From Claveliimonas intestinigallinarum (GTDB taxonomy: Bacteria; Bacillota; Clostridia; Lachnospirales; Lachnospiraceae): a stretch of 64,000 nucleotides of DNA. Of the stretch, positions 51,277 through 60,110 are shown one piece after another. Within the stretch, counting starts at the first letter, position 1. Each line of letters opens with the position of its first letter. The DNA lies in NCBI GenBank assembly GCA_019115145.1, contig DXED01000019.1, forward strand, positions 1-64,000, in the 5' to 3' direction. Under the pieces are notes generated by a model. It was not told the DNA's origin and made no database searches. It was given only the letters and a program-made list of their open reading frames with translations. The translations under genes and the position numbers were made by a program.

Positions 51277-52284
51277 TTAGTTAAGTTTGATCCTTCTCTG
51301 CCGTTTCTCACGTACGATGTCAGAAATAGAACTGAAGGAAATAGCAAGTACAACGACGATGCCGCTGACTGCCGACTGCCAGTAAGAGTTAACACCGAAC
51401 AGTACGATAATGTTCTGGATAATGGTGATAACCGCTGCTCCGATCAGTGCTCCTGCCGGATTTCCAACTCCTCCTGTCAGGGAGAGGCCTCCGATAACAG
51501 ATGCGGCGATGGAGTTCATGGGCCAGTCTTCACCTATGGCTGTCTGGGCTGATCCCAGACGACAAACATACAAAAGCCCTGCCAGGGAGGAGATCAGGCC
51601 GACGATGGAGTAGATCATCACGCGGATGCGGTCCACTTTGATACCCAGGATCTTTGCGGCTTCCTTGCTGTTACCAATGGCATAAATATAGCGCCCGGTC
51701 TTTGTTTTCTTTACCAAAAATAAAATAATGATAAGGACAATAATGCAGATGATAAACGGAATAGGAACGGGACCTATGGAATTTTTCCCAAGGAACTGTA
51801 CATCAGCCGGGATACCCGTTACGGCTTTTCCTTTTGTAATAACAAGGTTTACTCCTCCATACACGCCCTGCATACCGATCGTGGCGACCATGGAATTCAG
51901 CCGAAGACGAGTGATGATGATCCCGTTGACAAAACCAAATATAACACCAAGTATCAGCCCTACTACCAATGCCAGCCACGGGTTAATTCCCGCATTTACC
52001 ATCAGCATACCGGAAAGGATACCGCACAGACATGCGATCTTTCCTACTGACAGATCCAGTTCTCCTACAAGAAGGAGCAACGACTGTGCAATACCGATCA
52101 TTCCAATGAACGCGAGATCCCTCAGCACTGACTGCAGATTATAAATATTCAGAAAGTAAGGGGATACAACACTCGCAATGATGATCATGACAACCAGGAT
52201 GGCCGCCATTGCAGTCATATTACTTTTTTTCAATGCATTGACAAATGCATTTCCTGTTTTCTGTTTTGTGTTTTCTTTATTCAT
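51277..52284 (-). CDS. ribose-type ABC transporter permease (RbsC-like)
   Basis: A 335-residue permease with about 8-10 membrane helices. Family marks are SVLRDLAFIGMIGIAQSLLL, LVGELDLSVG, FGFVNGIIITRL, and IAASVIGGLSLTGGVGNPAGALIGA. The N-terminal 18 residues are hydrophilic. A single permease gene implies a homodimer. It follows the ATPase gene by 17 bases. Confidence 0.93.
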   Translation of the reverse strand: MNKENTKQKTGNAFVNALKKSNMTAMAAILVVMIIIASVVSPYFLNIYNLQSVLRDLAFIGMIGIAQSLLLLVGELDLSVGKIACLCGILSGMLMVNAGINPWLALVVGLILGVIFGFVNGIIITRLRLNSMVATIGMQGVYGGVNLVITKGKAVTGIPADVQFLGKNSIGPVPIPFIICIIVLIIILFLVKKTKTGRYIYAIGNSKEAAKILGIKVDRIRVMIYSIVGLISSLAGLLYVCRLGSAQTAIGEDWPMNSIAASVIGGLSLTGGVGNPAGALIGAAVITIIQNIIVLFGVNSYWQSAVSGIVVVLAISFSSISDIVREKRQRRIKLN

Positions 52285-52301
52285 AACAAACTCCTCTTTA
52301 C

Positions 52302-53783
52302 CTAAGAATTCACTCCGATGATCGCCCCTAGAATATCCTGCTGCCCGGCATATTCATCAAATTCGCCTGCTATCCTTCCCTCGTACATTGCAATGATCCT
52401 GTTGGAGCATTTTTTCACTTCCTCCATCTCAGATGATATCATCACAATACCGATACCTTCGTCCTCCGCAAGCTTTTTCATAAGGCGGTATATCTCCGTT
52501 TTTGTTCCTACATCGATACCTTTGGTGGGCTCATCAAAAATCAAAAGCTTTGGTTTGCTGGCCATTGCCCGACCAATGATAACTTTCTGCTGATTTCCTC
52601 CGGATAAGAACTGGATTTCCTTATCTGATCCAGGTGTCTTCACATCGTATGTATCTATCACATCCTGAGCCAGTTCTTCTTCCTTCTTTCTGGATATATT
52701 TAATCCGCTTCTCAGATTATCAAGTACAGAGATGGAAATATTTTCCCTGATAGACAGCACCGGGAGTATACCCTGCTTCTTTCTTTCCTCCGGCAGATAA
52801 ATGAGTCCGTTCCTTACAGAATAATTCGTGTCTCCCAGTTTCCATTCTTTCCCGTCAATCTTCACCGATCCGGCGTAAACGGGAAGGTAGCCGAACACTG
52901 CCTGCATGAGTTCACTCCGTCCCGCGCCAACAAGGCCGGAAAAACCAAGGATTTCTCCTTTTCGCAGTTTAAAGCTAATATCTGTAAATTTCTCTCCTGT
53001 GAGGTGGTTCACCTCCATCAAAATCTCATCAGATACTTTCGTGGAGTAAAAGCGTTCATTCTGATCCACTTCATGTCCCGTCATCTGCCTGATGACCCAG
53101 TCGGTGTCAACATCTTCTGTTTTGGAAAAAGCCACCTTTTTCCCATTCCTGAAAACAGTAATCACGTCCGACAGCAGGAATATTTCCTCCAATTTATGCG
53201 ATATAAAGATAATCGCTTTGTTTTCTTCTTTTATCTTTCTCACCACATCAAACAGGATTTCTGTATCCCTGCTTGTCAAACTGGTAGTGGGCTCATCCAG
53301 CATCAGAACATCGTAATCCTCATGTACTGTTGCACGTGCGATCTGAAGAAGCTGCTGAGATGATACGGAAATATCCTTTACCAGATCACTTGGTTTAATG
53401 GGAATGGAAAACTTCTCCAAAATAGGGACCGCCCTTTTTTCCAGCTCTTTTTGATTAACTGTACCTTTGATACCGGATTTCTCATACGGCATGAACAGAT
53501 TTTCCGCAACGGACATATATCCGAACAGGTCGATTTCCTGGGGCACATACGCGATTTTTCCGAAAAGCGCCTTATTCTTCACTGCGTTTTCCCCGCCGAT
53601 CAGCACCTCTCCTTCCTCCGGCTCATAGACGCCGGTGAGACATTTGATCAATGTACTTTTACCCGCACCGTTCTCTCCGATAATCGCATGTATCTCTCCC
53701 GGTTCAAAGGCCACATCTACAGAATCCAGGGCGACAACGCCCGGAAACATCTTTGTAATATTTTTCGCCTCTAATATTTTCAT
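52302..53783 (-). CDS. ribose-type ABC transporter ATPase (RbsA-like), active-type
   Basis: A 493-residue tandem ATPase. The first half is canonical: GENGAGKST, a signature-region variant ISVSSQQLLQIARA, LMLDEPTTSL, and FISHK. The second half has the degenerate Walker A of this family (GLVGAGRSE), then LSGGNQQKVIIGRA and IFDEPTKGIDVG. The start at 53783 has GAGGAG 7 bases upstream; two earlier in-frame starts are too close to it. It differs clearly from the degenerate paralogue at 55-56.4 kb, which lacks these motifs. Confidence 0.93.
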   Translation of the reverse strand: MKILEAKNITKMFPGVVALDSVDVAFEPGEIHAIIGENGAGKSTLIKCLTGVYEPEEGEVLIGGENAVKNKALFGKIAYVPQEIDLFGYMSVAENLFMPYEKSGIKGTVNQKELEKRAVPILEKFSIPIKPSDLVKDISVSSQQLLQIARATVHEDYDVLMLDEPTTSLTSRDTEILFDVVRKIKEENKAIIFISHKLEEIFLLSDVITVFRNGKKVAFSKTEDVDTDWVIRQMTGHEVDQNERFYSTKVSDEILMEVNHLTGEKFTDISFKLRKGEILGFSGLVGAGRSELMQAVFGYLPVYAGSVKIDGKEWKLGDTNYSVRNGLIYLPEERKKQGILPVLSIRENISISVLDNLRSGLNISRKKEEELAQDVIDTYDVKTPGSDKEIQFLSGGNQQKVIIGRAMASKPKLLIFDEPTKGIDVGTKTEIYRLMKKLAEDEGIGIVMISSEMEEVKKCSNRIIAMYEGRIAGEFDEYAGQQDILGAIIGVNS

Positions 53784-53802
53784 AGACATGCTCCTCACAC
53801 TA

Positions 53803-53849
53803 AAGCGGGGGCGAGCAACTTGATTAAATCGAGTTACAAGCCCCCGCTT
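53803..53849 (-). terminator. hairpin between binding-protein and ATPase genes of the island
   Basis: AAGCGGGGGC (53803-53812) and GCCCCCGCTT (53840-53849) with an inner partial stem (AACTTGATT/AATCGAGTT). On the - strand a short weak U-tract follows. It is probably an attenuator that keeps binding protein in excess. Confidence 0.6.
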
Positions 53850-53883
53850 ACTAGTCGTTAAAAAAACTATTTACTGATCGCTC

Positions 53884-54885
53884 CTACTCTGACTGAGCGC
53901 TAACAATCTCAATCCACTCATCTACATTGTCCTGTGTGATCTGTCCGATTCCCGTGTCAACCATTGCCGGAAGATCCATTCCCTGGGCTGCCTGGTATGC
54001 CATAAGAACCGCGTACATTCCCTGCTCCTGGGGAAGTGTGGAGGATGTGGCTGTGATCGTTCCTGACTTCACGTAATCAAGGATCTCGATCAGATTATCC
54101 ATGGCAACGAATGTCACCTGATCCTGCATGCCTTTTTCCTCAATGGCTGCTGCTACGCCAGCGCCACAAGCGTCACAGTTCAGGTATCCGGTCAGATCCG
54201 GGTTAGCCGCCAGAACCGCCGCTGCCTGGGACTGAGCCGTCTCAACGTTGTCATTGTCGATACCGCCGTCAATCACTTCAATATCCGGATACTGTGCCAG
54301 AGCATCAAGATGAGCCTGATATCTCTCTGCATGGTTGGGAGCGGTAGGCGCGCCCTGCATAACTGCCACTTTTCCGGATGTGCCCATGTTCTCGATCAGC
54401 ATATCCACAGCAATCTCTGCCTGCTCCGCGAAATCATTACCTACGGATGTCAGCCCGCTACCTTCAGGTGAGGGCGCGTCAAACAGGATTACCGGAATAC
54501 CTCTGTCCTGGATCTCAGAAATAATATCCGCGCTTCCGTCATAATCTACAGGGTCGATCAGGATCGCTGTCGGTTCTGTGGCTGCTGCCTGCTCCAGTAC
54601 CGAGTTCTGTTCAGAAACCTCTGCTGACTCCGGAGCTCTGTAATCAATCTTCACTTCCACTCCAAGCTGCTCGGAGAGAAGATCAGCCTCTTTCTGAGCT
54701 CCCTTGTTTACCTCATCGAACCATGCATGCACGGTTTTGGGTACAACAACAAAGGTCATGTCCTCTGCCGCTCCACCGCCGCCTTCGCTGGATCCTCCTC
54801 CGTCAGATGATCCTCCTGAACACCCGGCTGCCAGTGTGGCAGTCATAGCTGCTGTCAGCAATACCGCTAAAACTTTCTTTTTCAT
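53884..54885 (-). CDS. ribose-type ABC transporter substrate-binding lipoprotein
   Basis: A 333-residue type I binding protein. The signal peptide ends TLAAGC and is followed by a Gly/Ser-rich linker. VPKTVHAWFDEVNKGAQ, LIDPVDYDG, GNDFAEQAE and NCDACGAGVAAAIEEKG match the sugar-binding family. It is the first gene of the transporter-catabolic unit and has its own predicted promoter. It could also feed information to the adjacent sensor kinase. Confidence 0.92.
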   Translation of the reverse strand: MKKKVLAVLLTAAMTATLAAGCSGGSSDGGGSSEGGGGAAEDMTFVVVPKTVHAWFDEVNKGAQKEADLLSEQLGVEVKIDYRAPESAEVSEQNSVLEQAAATEPTAILIDPVDYDGSADIISEIQDRGIPVILFDAPSPEGSGLTSVGNDFAEQAEIAVDMLIENMGTSGKVAVMQGAPTAPNHAERYQAHLDALAQYPDIEVIDGGIDNDNVETAQSQAAAVLAANPDLTGYLNCDACGAGVAAAIEEKGMQDQVTFVAMDNLIEILDYVKSGTITATSSTLPQEQGMYAVLMAYQAAQGMDLPAMVDTGIGQITQDNVDEWIEIVSAQSE

Positions 54886-54928
54886 TTTACTCCTCCTTTT
54901 CTGAATTTTCTCTCTTTTTGATGGTTTT

Positions 54929-54957
54929 ATTATATATCACGTTTTTTTCTTTTCCAA
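54929..54957 (-). promoter_or_regulatory. predicted promoter of the island transport/catabolic operon
   Basis: -35 TTGGAA (54952-54957), 17-base spacer, -10 TATAAT (54929-54934) on the - strand, between the pseudo-ABC gene and the binding-protein gene. It is a likely target of the AraC-type response regulator encoded upstream. Confidence 0.55.
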
Positions 54958-54996
54958 CGAGACAAAATTTAGAATAAGTGAGACTAATTTTAGACA

Positions 54997-56415
54997 TTAT
55001 CGCAGGTTAATAATCTCATCCGAGATATCCTCCACATACTCTTCCCTGGATTTTATGATCACAACAGATGTACCTCTGGCCGCAAATTTCTTTATATATG
55101 ATTTCACGATCGACACCCCATATGCATCGCACAGAATAAAAGGTTCAAAAAGGATGAGGACCTTGGGGTTGTAAATATACCATCGTTCCAAAGTCATGCT
55201 GATCACATCGTTGATTTCCAGACTCCCGGCCATTGCTGTCTGGTCTGTCTCTTCTTTTTCCATGTTCTCTCCTGCCATCCTTGCCATACCACCGGCGTAA
55301 GAAATATATTCCAGAGAGGAAATCTTGTAAAGGGACGGAAGCAGCAGGTTTTCCTCCACAGACATCTTTGTGAAAATCTCATCCTGTCCGCCCATGGATT
55401 TAACAGACACGATTTTATGCCTGACAAGGAAATCCGGGCTCACACTTCTATAACGCCGGCCATCTACAACATACTCGATATCCTCCTCTGGTATTCTGCC
55501 TGAAAGGGCCATAAAAAATCGTTCTTTCTCTTTTCCGTCCAATATAAGAAATGACGCCACTTTTCCTTTAGCAAACGCAAAATCTCTTCTCTGTTCTTTC
55601 TGAAACACAAAACCTTTTACTCTATACACAATATTTTCGTCTTCCGCCTGTTCCTGAACATACCTTCCCGCTGCTGTCTTCCCGGCTATCGTCCCTCCAC
55701 TCAAAAGGAACTGCTCCAAATGCTCAGTGTCTCTGATATAACTCTTGGAGCATTTTTTCACAATGCGTCCCTTGCTGAAAATGATATATTTGTCGGACAG
55801 AAGATGCATGATCATATTAGAATGACTGTTCACGACAACAGCCATCCGGTCTGCTATCAATCTTTTCATCGCATCTGCAAAAAGCGCAATGTCCCTCGAG
55901 TCCATGCCCTCAAACTCATCTTCAATAATGACTAATTTTGCTCCCCTCTTCAGTGCTTTAACCAGATCTACGATTCTCTTTTCTGCCTCGGTGAGCTCCC
56001 TCATTTTTCTTGATACATCAAATTTTAGCCCCAGGCTTTCAAAATACTGTCCTATCTCCTGCGCCAGCTGTCTCCCATGCAGCAGCATACCGAGCCATCC
56101 TGTATCAACAAGGCCAATATATTCCGCCACTGTCCAGTCGTCGATCAGATAGTTGTCCGCGGTTATGCGATACACCTTTTCGCGCAGGTACTTGCTCCCG
56201 CTCACTTTTTCCCCCGCAATATAAACCGCGGCTCCGTCTATACCACCTTCCAGATTTCCGTCCAAAAGCTGTACGAGAAGATCTTTTCCTGAATAAGTAA
56301 GCCCGAGAAATCCCACGCATTCCCCTTCCAGAATGCAAAGTGAAATATTCTCGAGCCTGTTTGTCGAAGTATAAGTATAATTCAGATCATTAATCCGCAA
56401 TATTTCTTTCTTCAT
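54997..56415 (-). CDS. degenerate RbsA-like tandem ABC protein (pseudo-ATPase), probably regulatory
   Basis: A 472-residue protein with the tandem layout of sugar ABC ATPases but without their catalytic motifs. The first Walker A is GLTYSGKD (38-45), with Asp replacing the Ser/Thr after Lys. The signature is LTEAE (141-145) instead of LSGGQ-like. The Walker B equivalent is IIEDEFEGMD. The second domain has GKVASFLILDGKEKERF where Walker A should be. H-loop-like VNSHS remains. The start at 56415 lies inside the kinase gene (26-base overlap), so it is coupled to the sensor, not the transporter. A signal-relay role is inferred. Confidence 0.8.
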   Translation of the reverse strand: MKKEILRINDLNYTYTSTNRLENISLCILEGECVGFLGLTYSGKDLLVQLLDGNLEGGIDGAAVYIAGEKVSGSKYLREKVYRITADNYLIDDWTVAEYIGLVDTGWLGMLLHGRQLAQEIGQYFESLGLKFDVSRKMRELTEAEKRIVDLVKALKRGAKLVIIEDEFEGMDSRDIALFADAMKRLIADRMAVVVNSHSNMIMHLLSDKYIIFSKGRIVKKCSKSYIRDTEHLEQFLLSGGTIAGKTAAGRYVQEQAEDENIVYRVKGFVFQKEQRRDFAFAKGKVASFLILDGKEKERFFMALSGRIPEEDIEYVVDGRRYRSVSPDFLVRHKIVSVKSMGGQDEIFTKMSVEENLLLPSLYKISSLEYISYAGGMARMAGENMEKEETDQTAMAGSLEINDVISMTLERWYIYNPKVLILFEPFILCDAYGVSIVKSYIKKFAARGTSVVIIKSREEYVEDISDEIINLR

Positions 56416-57427
56416 TCTCCCCACCCCTGTCTGTCCCATCGTTTACCGGGATTGTAATTTCCACATCGGTTCCCTGTCCCGGTGTGCTGTATACATTGAC
56501 ACCATACTCCTCTCCGTACAGAAGCTGGATCCTCTTATGGATATTGGGAAGGGCAATCCCTGTATTCCTCTGATCCTTCCCGGCGCCGTCTTCCAGCTTT
56601 ATATCCCTTGATCGAATCTTTTCATTCAGTTTCTTAAGCTTTTCTTTTTCAATTCCCTTGCCATTATCCGATATGGTGATGATCAGATTTTTTTCTGTCA
56701 CAATCACCTCAATAACAACTTTCCCCCCTTCCAGTCTCTCCTCAAGCCCGTGGAAAATAGCGTTCTCCACAACAGGCTGGATGATCAGCCTGGGAATCAG
56801 GAAATTGTACGCCTCCTCATCTTCCTCGTCTATGATGATCTCCATAGAAAACCGATTGTTAAAACGGTACCTCTGTATCAGCATATAATTGTCAATATTT
56901 GCCATCTCATCTCTGAGGGTGACAAGACTTCCCTTTTTGCTGATACTGTACCGAAAAAAGGCTGCCAGAGCCTCAACCATCCTTGCTATCTCCCGATTGT
57001 CGTCCATCAGGGCCTGTCCCCGGATGCATTCCAGTGTGTTGTAGAGAAAATGAGGATTGATCTGGCTCTGAAGAGCTGTGAGCTCTGTCTGCTTGTCAAA
57101 TATCTGCGCCGAGTTTTCTCTTGTCTTCTGGGCCGCATACCGGTCCATCATCTCTCTGATCTGTCTGATATACGGCACACTCTCCGTCCGTTCTTCAAAC
57201 TCTTCGTCAGTCCAGTTTCTTCCCGCGAACATGTCCAGAGTCTCACCTAAATTTTTTAGCGGTTTTATCACAGCGCAAAAGACAACAACGTCCAACATCA
57301 GCTGGAGTACGCAGAGGAAGAACAGTGTCACAGGGGGATAGCCTATCCGACCAAGTGCTCCCACCAGCAGAAAAACAAGCACTGTCTCTATCACTAATAT
57401 AATTTTCGTAACCCGGATCTGTTTCAT
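56390..57427 (-). CDS. YesM-type sensor histidine kinase with minimal extracellular part
   Basis: A 345-residue membrane kinase. Two hydrophobic segments (about 8-25 and 32-52) are separated by only some seven residues, so there is no extracellular sensor domain, unlike classic YesM kinases. A HAMP-like coil follows. The phosphorylated His126 is in QSQINPHFLYNTL; the ATP-binding domain has IIQPVVENAIFHGLE, SDNGKGI and GIALPNIHKR. Its start overlaps the regulator's stop region (AGGAGG near TAG). With no sensor of its own, it may listen to a partner such as the pseudo-ABC protein or binding protein. Confidence 0.9.
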   Translation of the reverse strand: MKQIRVTKIILVIETVLVFLLVGALGRIGYPPVTLFFLCVLQLMLDVVVFCAVIKPLKNLGETLDMFAGRNWTDEEFEERTESVPYIRQIREMMDRYAAQKTRENSAQIFDKQTELTALQSQINPHFLYNTLECIRGQALMDDNREIARMVEALAAFFRYSISKKGSLVTLRDEMANIDNYMLIQRYRFNNRFSMEIIIDEEDEEAYNFLIPRLIIQPVVENAIFHGLEERLEGGKVVIEVIVTEKNLIITISDNGKGIEKEKLKKLNEKIRSRDIKLEDGAGKDQRNTGIALPNIHKRIQLLYGEEYGVNVYSTPGQGTDVEITIPVNDGTDRGGENEERNIAD

Positions 57428-57436
57428 GCTTCCCTC

Positions 57437-59041
57437 CTACGAGTGCAGCTTACGGTAAAGAGCCGGCTTCACCCCGACTGTCTTGGTAAAAATCTGACTG
57501 AAATATCTGGAATCCTTATATCCCACACTCTCTGCGATCGCAGCGATCGTCTCATTTGTATCGCAGATCATTTCCTTGGCTTTCTCCATGCGGATATTGA
57601 CAAGATATGCGCTGAAATTGATTCCTGTCTCTTTTTTGAAAAGTACGCTGAAATACACTGGATTAAGCCCGACAATATCAGCCAGGTCTTCCAGTACAAT
57701 CTTCTCTCCGTAGTGCTCATCCACATACTGTTGTGCCTGTCTGATCGGTTTTGCAGACTCTGCTTCCATAGCCTCCCGGCTTGCGTCCAGGTACCCTCCA
57801 AGGCTCTCCTTCAGAAGACTTTTTAACGCCGGAATCGTATAGCAGTGCTGGCAGTTGGACTTCAGTCCTTTTCTGACACTTCTGGACTCATCGTGCTGCA
57901 TATCGATATGTTCAAAGAAAAGAGTGATCAGAGCTTCAGCCAACTCATAGCATACGGAAAAATCCAGATCGTCTCTCAACATAAATTCACTGTACATCTG
58001 ATTAATGCACTGTTCCAATTTCTCCCGGGAATAACTCTCGATACTTGTCAGTATATCATTTCTGTATCTGTCAATAAAATCAGCGGAATCTGTCTTTCGT
58101 CCGCGGGTAATGGACTCTGCGTAAATGATTCTGCCAACTCCCAGCTTGATCCTGTTTCCGACAGCCTGGTTCGCCTCACGTATAGAAAACCGGATCTCAC
58201 TGAACTCCGTTCTCTCAGTTCCTACTCCTATCGTCACCTCATACTGTTCAAATCCCATCAGATATTCCTTAACGGATGAGAGGATATCGCTGATCCTGTT
58301 CCTGATCTCTTTTGTTTTGCTGCAGTCGTAGTTAAACAGACAGTAGATATGCAGATTTTCCTTCTCGCAGATCAGCACTTCCTCCGCCTCTGTCTGAAGG
58401 ATACTTTCCACCGAAGAGGTGATTCTCTCAACAGTCAGTTTATCCTGCTTTTTATCATGCTTATTGTAATCCACGTAGTCCAGCTTAATATCAATCCCCC
58501 TGTAGATCTCTCCCTCCAGAGGCACCCGCATATCTTCCGGCTGGATTTCGTCTTCCTGCTCAATAATATTTTTCAGGAAATCTCTCTTAATGATCTGACG
58601 ACTCTCAGAAACCGCTTCCCTCATCTCCATCTGTTCTATGGACTGCTGATATTTCTCCATAAGCTCTGTGTGAAGCTTTTTCATCACCTTATTGAGCTCG
58701 TTCTCATTGATCGGCTTCAACAGATAATCGTCTACGCCATACTGAAGTGCGCGATGCGCATACTCAAATTCCTTGTACCCGCTGATCACAATAAACTTCA
58801 TCTCTTCATGCAGCTCTCTTGCCTTGCTGATCAGGTCAAGCCCATTCATTTTAGGCATACGGATGTCAGTGATGACAATATCAAGAGGCACTCTCTGTAT
58901 GAGCTCAAAAGCGCTCTCACCGTTATCCACTACATCCACGCACTCCATATTGAATTCATCCCAGCGGATCAGATGCTTGATCAGCATCCCTATCCGAAAT
59001 TCATCCTCAACAATTAAAACCTGCCATTTCCTCTTCTGCAT
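57437..59041 (-). CDS. YesN-type response regulator, AraC family
   Basis: A 534-residue DNA-binding response regulator. Residues 1-125 are a receiver domain with VEDE (11-14), phospho-acceptor Asp59 in VITDIRMPKMNGLD and a conserved Lys in LLKPIN. The middle (130-420) is a long linker of the kind seen in YesN. The C-terminal 100 residues hold two helix-turn-helix motifs (IVLEDLADIVGLNPVYFSVL; ETIAAIAESVGYKDSRYFSQ). It is first in the operon with the kinase and pseudo-ABC genes and is expected to activate the transporter promoter. Confidence 0.93.
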   Translation of the reverse strand: MQKRKWQVLIVEDEFRIGMLIKHLIRWDEFNMECVDVVDNGESAFELIQRVPLDIVITDIRMPKMNGLDLISKARELHEEMKFIVISGYKEFEYAHRALQYGVDDYLLKPINENELNKVMKKLHTELMEKYQQSIEQMEMREAVSESRQIIKRDFLKNIIEQEDEIQPEDMRVPLEGEIYRGIDIKLDYVDYNKHDKKQDKLTVERITSSVESILQTEAEEVLICEKENLHIYCLFNYDCSKTKEIRNRISDILSSVKEYLMGFEQYEVTIGVGTERTEFSEIRFSIREANQAVGNRIKLGVGRIIYAESITRGRKTDSADFIDRYRNDILTSIESYSREKLEQCINQMYSEFMLRDDLDFSVCYELAEALITLFFEHIDMQHDESRSVRKGLKSNCQHCYTIPALKSLLKESLGGYLDASREAMEAESAKPIRQAQQYVDEHYGEKIVLEDLADIVGLNPVYFSVLFKKETGINFSAYLVNIRMEKAKEMICDTNETIAAIAESVGYKDSRYFSQIFTKTVGVKPALYRKLHS

Positions 59042-59114
59042 TTTTTCTTCCTTCTCAATCGCAAAGATGTATCAGTTACGTTATCATCTGCTGGCCAACA
59101 CCAAAAGTCTTCTC

Positions 59115-60035
59115 TTAAAACGGTGTCCCGATCATGTTGTAGGGCGTCACCTGATACACGTAATAATTCAGCCAGTTGGTGTACAGGTTGTTCCCGTGGG
59201 CCCGCCAGGTCAGGAGAGGCTTTTTCTGCGGGTCATCATCCGGATAGTAGTTCTCCGGCATCTCAATGGGCAGCCCCTTGGCCAGGTCTCTTTTATACTC
59301 CCCGTCCAGGGTGACCCTGTCGTACTCCGGGTGCCCCATGACGAAGATCTGGCGTCCGTCCCGGGCCATGGACAGGAAAGCCCCCGCCTTCTCTGACTCC
59401 GCCAGGATGGTGATCCTGCCGTCCGCGCGGATCCTGTCCGCCGGCACGTCGGTGTGTCTGGAGTGGGGTGCCAGGAACACATCGTCAAATCCACGCACAA
59501 GGGGGATCTTCCGGTTCAGCACCCTGTGGCTGAAGACGCCGAACAGCTTCTTCTCCAGAGGCACCTTGTCGATCCCGTAGTGGTAGTAGAGGGCCGCCTG
59601 GGCTCCCCAGCACAGGTGGAGGGTGGAGGTCACATTAGTCTTGGTCCACTCCATGATCTCGGTCAGCTCCTCCCAGTAGTCCACCTCCTCAAAGGGCATC
59701 TGCTCCACCGGGGCGCCGGTGATGATAAAGCCGTCGAATTTCTGATCCTTTACCTCCTTAAAGGGCAGATAAAACTTGTTCAGATGGCTGGTGGACGTGT
59801 TCTTGGACTCATGGCTGGACACATTGATGAACACCACATCAATCTGAAGGGGTGTGTTGGACATGGACCGCAGGATCTGCAGCTCCGTGTCCTCCTTCAG
59901 CGGCATCAGGTTCAGAAGCCCGATGCGGATGGGCCGGATGTCCTGATGGGTAGCCCGGTGCTCATCCATCACAAAGATATTCTCCTGCTCCAGTATCTCT
60001 TTTACCGGAAGATCGTTCTGTACTCGAATTGGCAT
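59115..60035 (-). CDS. metA: homoserine O-acyltransferase, probable acetyltransferase type
   Basis: Activates homoserine for methionine synthesis. The 306-residue MetA protein has catalytic Cys142 (HLCWGAQA), the histidine segment FVMGHPEYD and LTWRAHGNNL. Residue 111 is Glu in GAPVEQMPFEEV. In this family Glu111 is associated with acetyl-CoA and Gly111 with succinyl-CoA, so this is probably homoserine O-acetyltransferase despite the MetA fold. It lies just beyond the island, with GC content back to the window norm. Confidence 0.94.
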   Translation of the reverse strand: MPIRVQNDLPVKEILEQENIFVMDEHRATHQDIRPIRIGLLNLMPLKEDTELQILRSMSNTPLQIDVVFINVSSHESKNTSTSHLNKFYLPFKEVKDQKFDGFIITGAPVEQMPFEEVDYWEELTEIMEWTKTNVTSTLHLCWGAQAALYYHYGIDKVPLEKKLFGVFSHRVLNRKIPLVRGFDDVFLAPHSRHTDVPADRIRADGRITILAESEKAGAFLSMARDGRQIFVMGHPEYDRVTLDGEYKRDLAKGLPIEMPENYYPDDDPQKKPLLTWRAHGNNLYTNWLNYYVYQVTPYNMIGTPF

Positions 60036-60110
60036 AGTCTTTTCTCCTTTATCCTCTCTGAATTCTTCTATATATTCACTCTGTTATCTCGCTGTCCTGG
60101 CTCTGTTGCC

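Noticed and set aside
54997..56415. A second active sugar ABC ATPase (RbsA) for the same transporter.
   Set aside because: Walker A and signature motifs are missing in both halves, and the gene is coupled to the kinase gene; a complete RbsA-like gene is present at 52302-53783.
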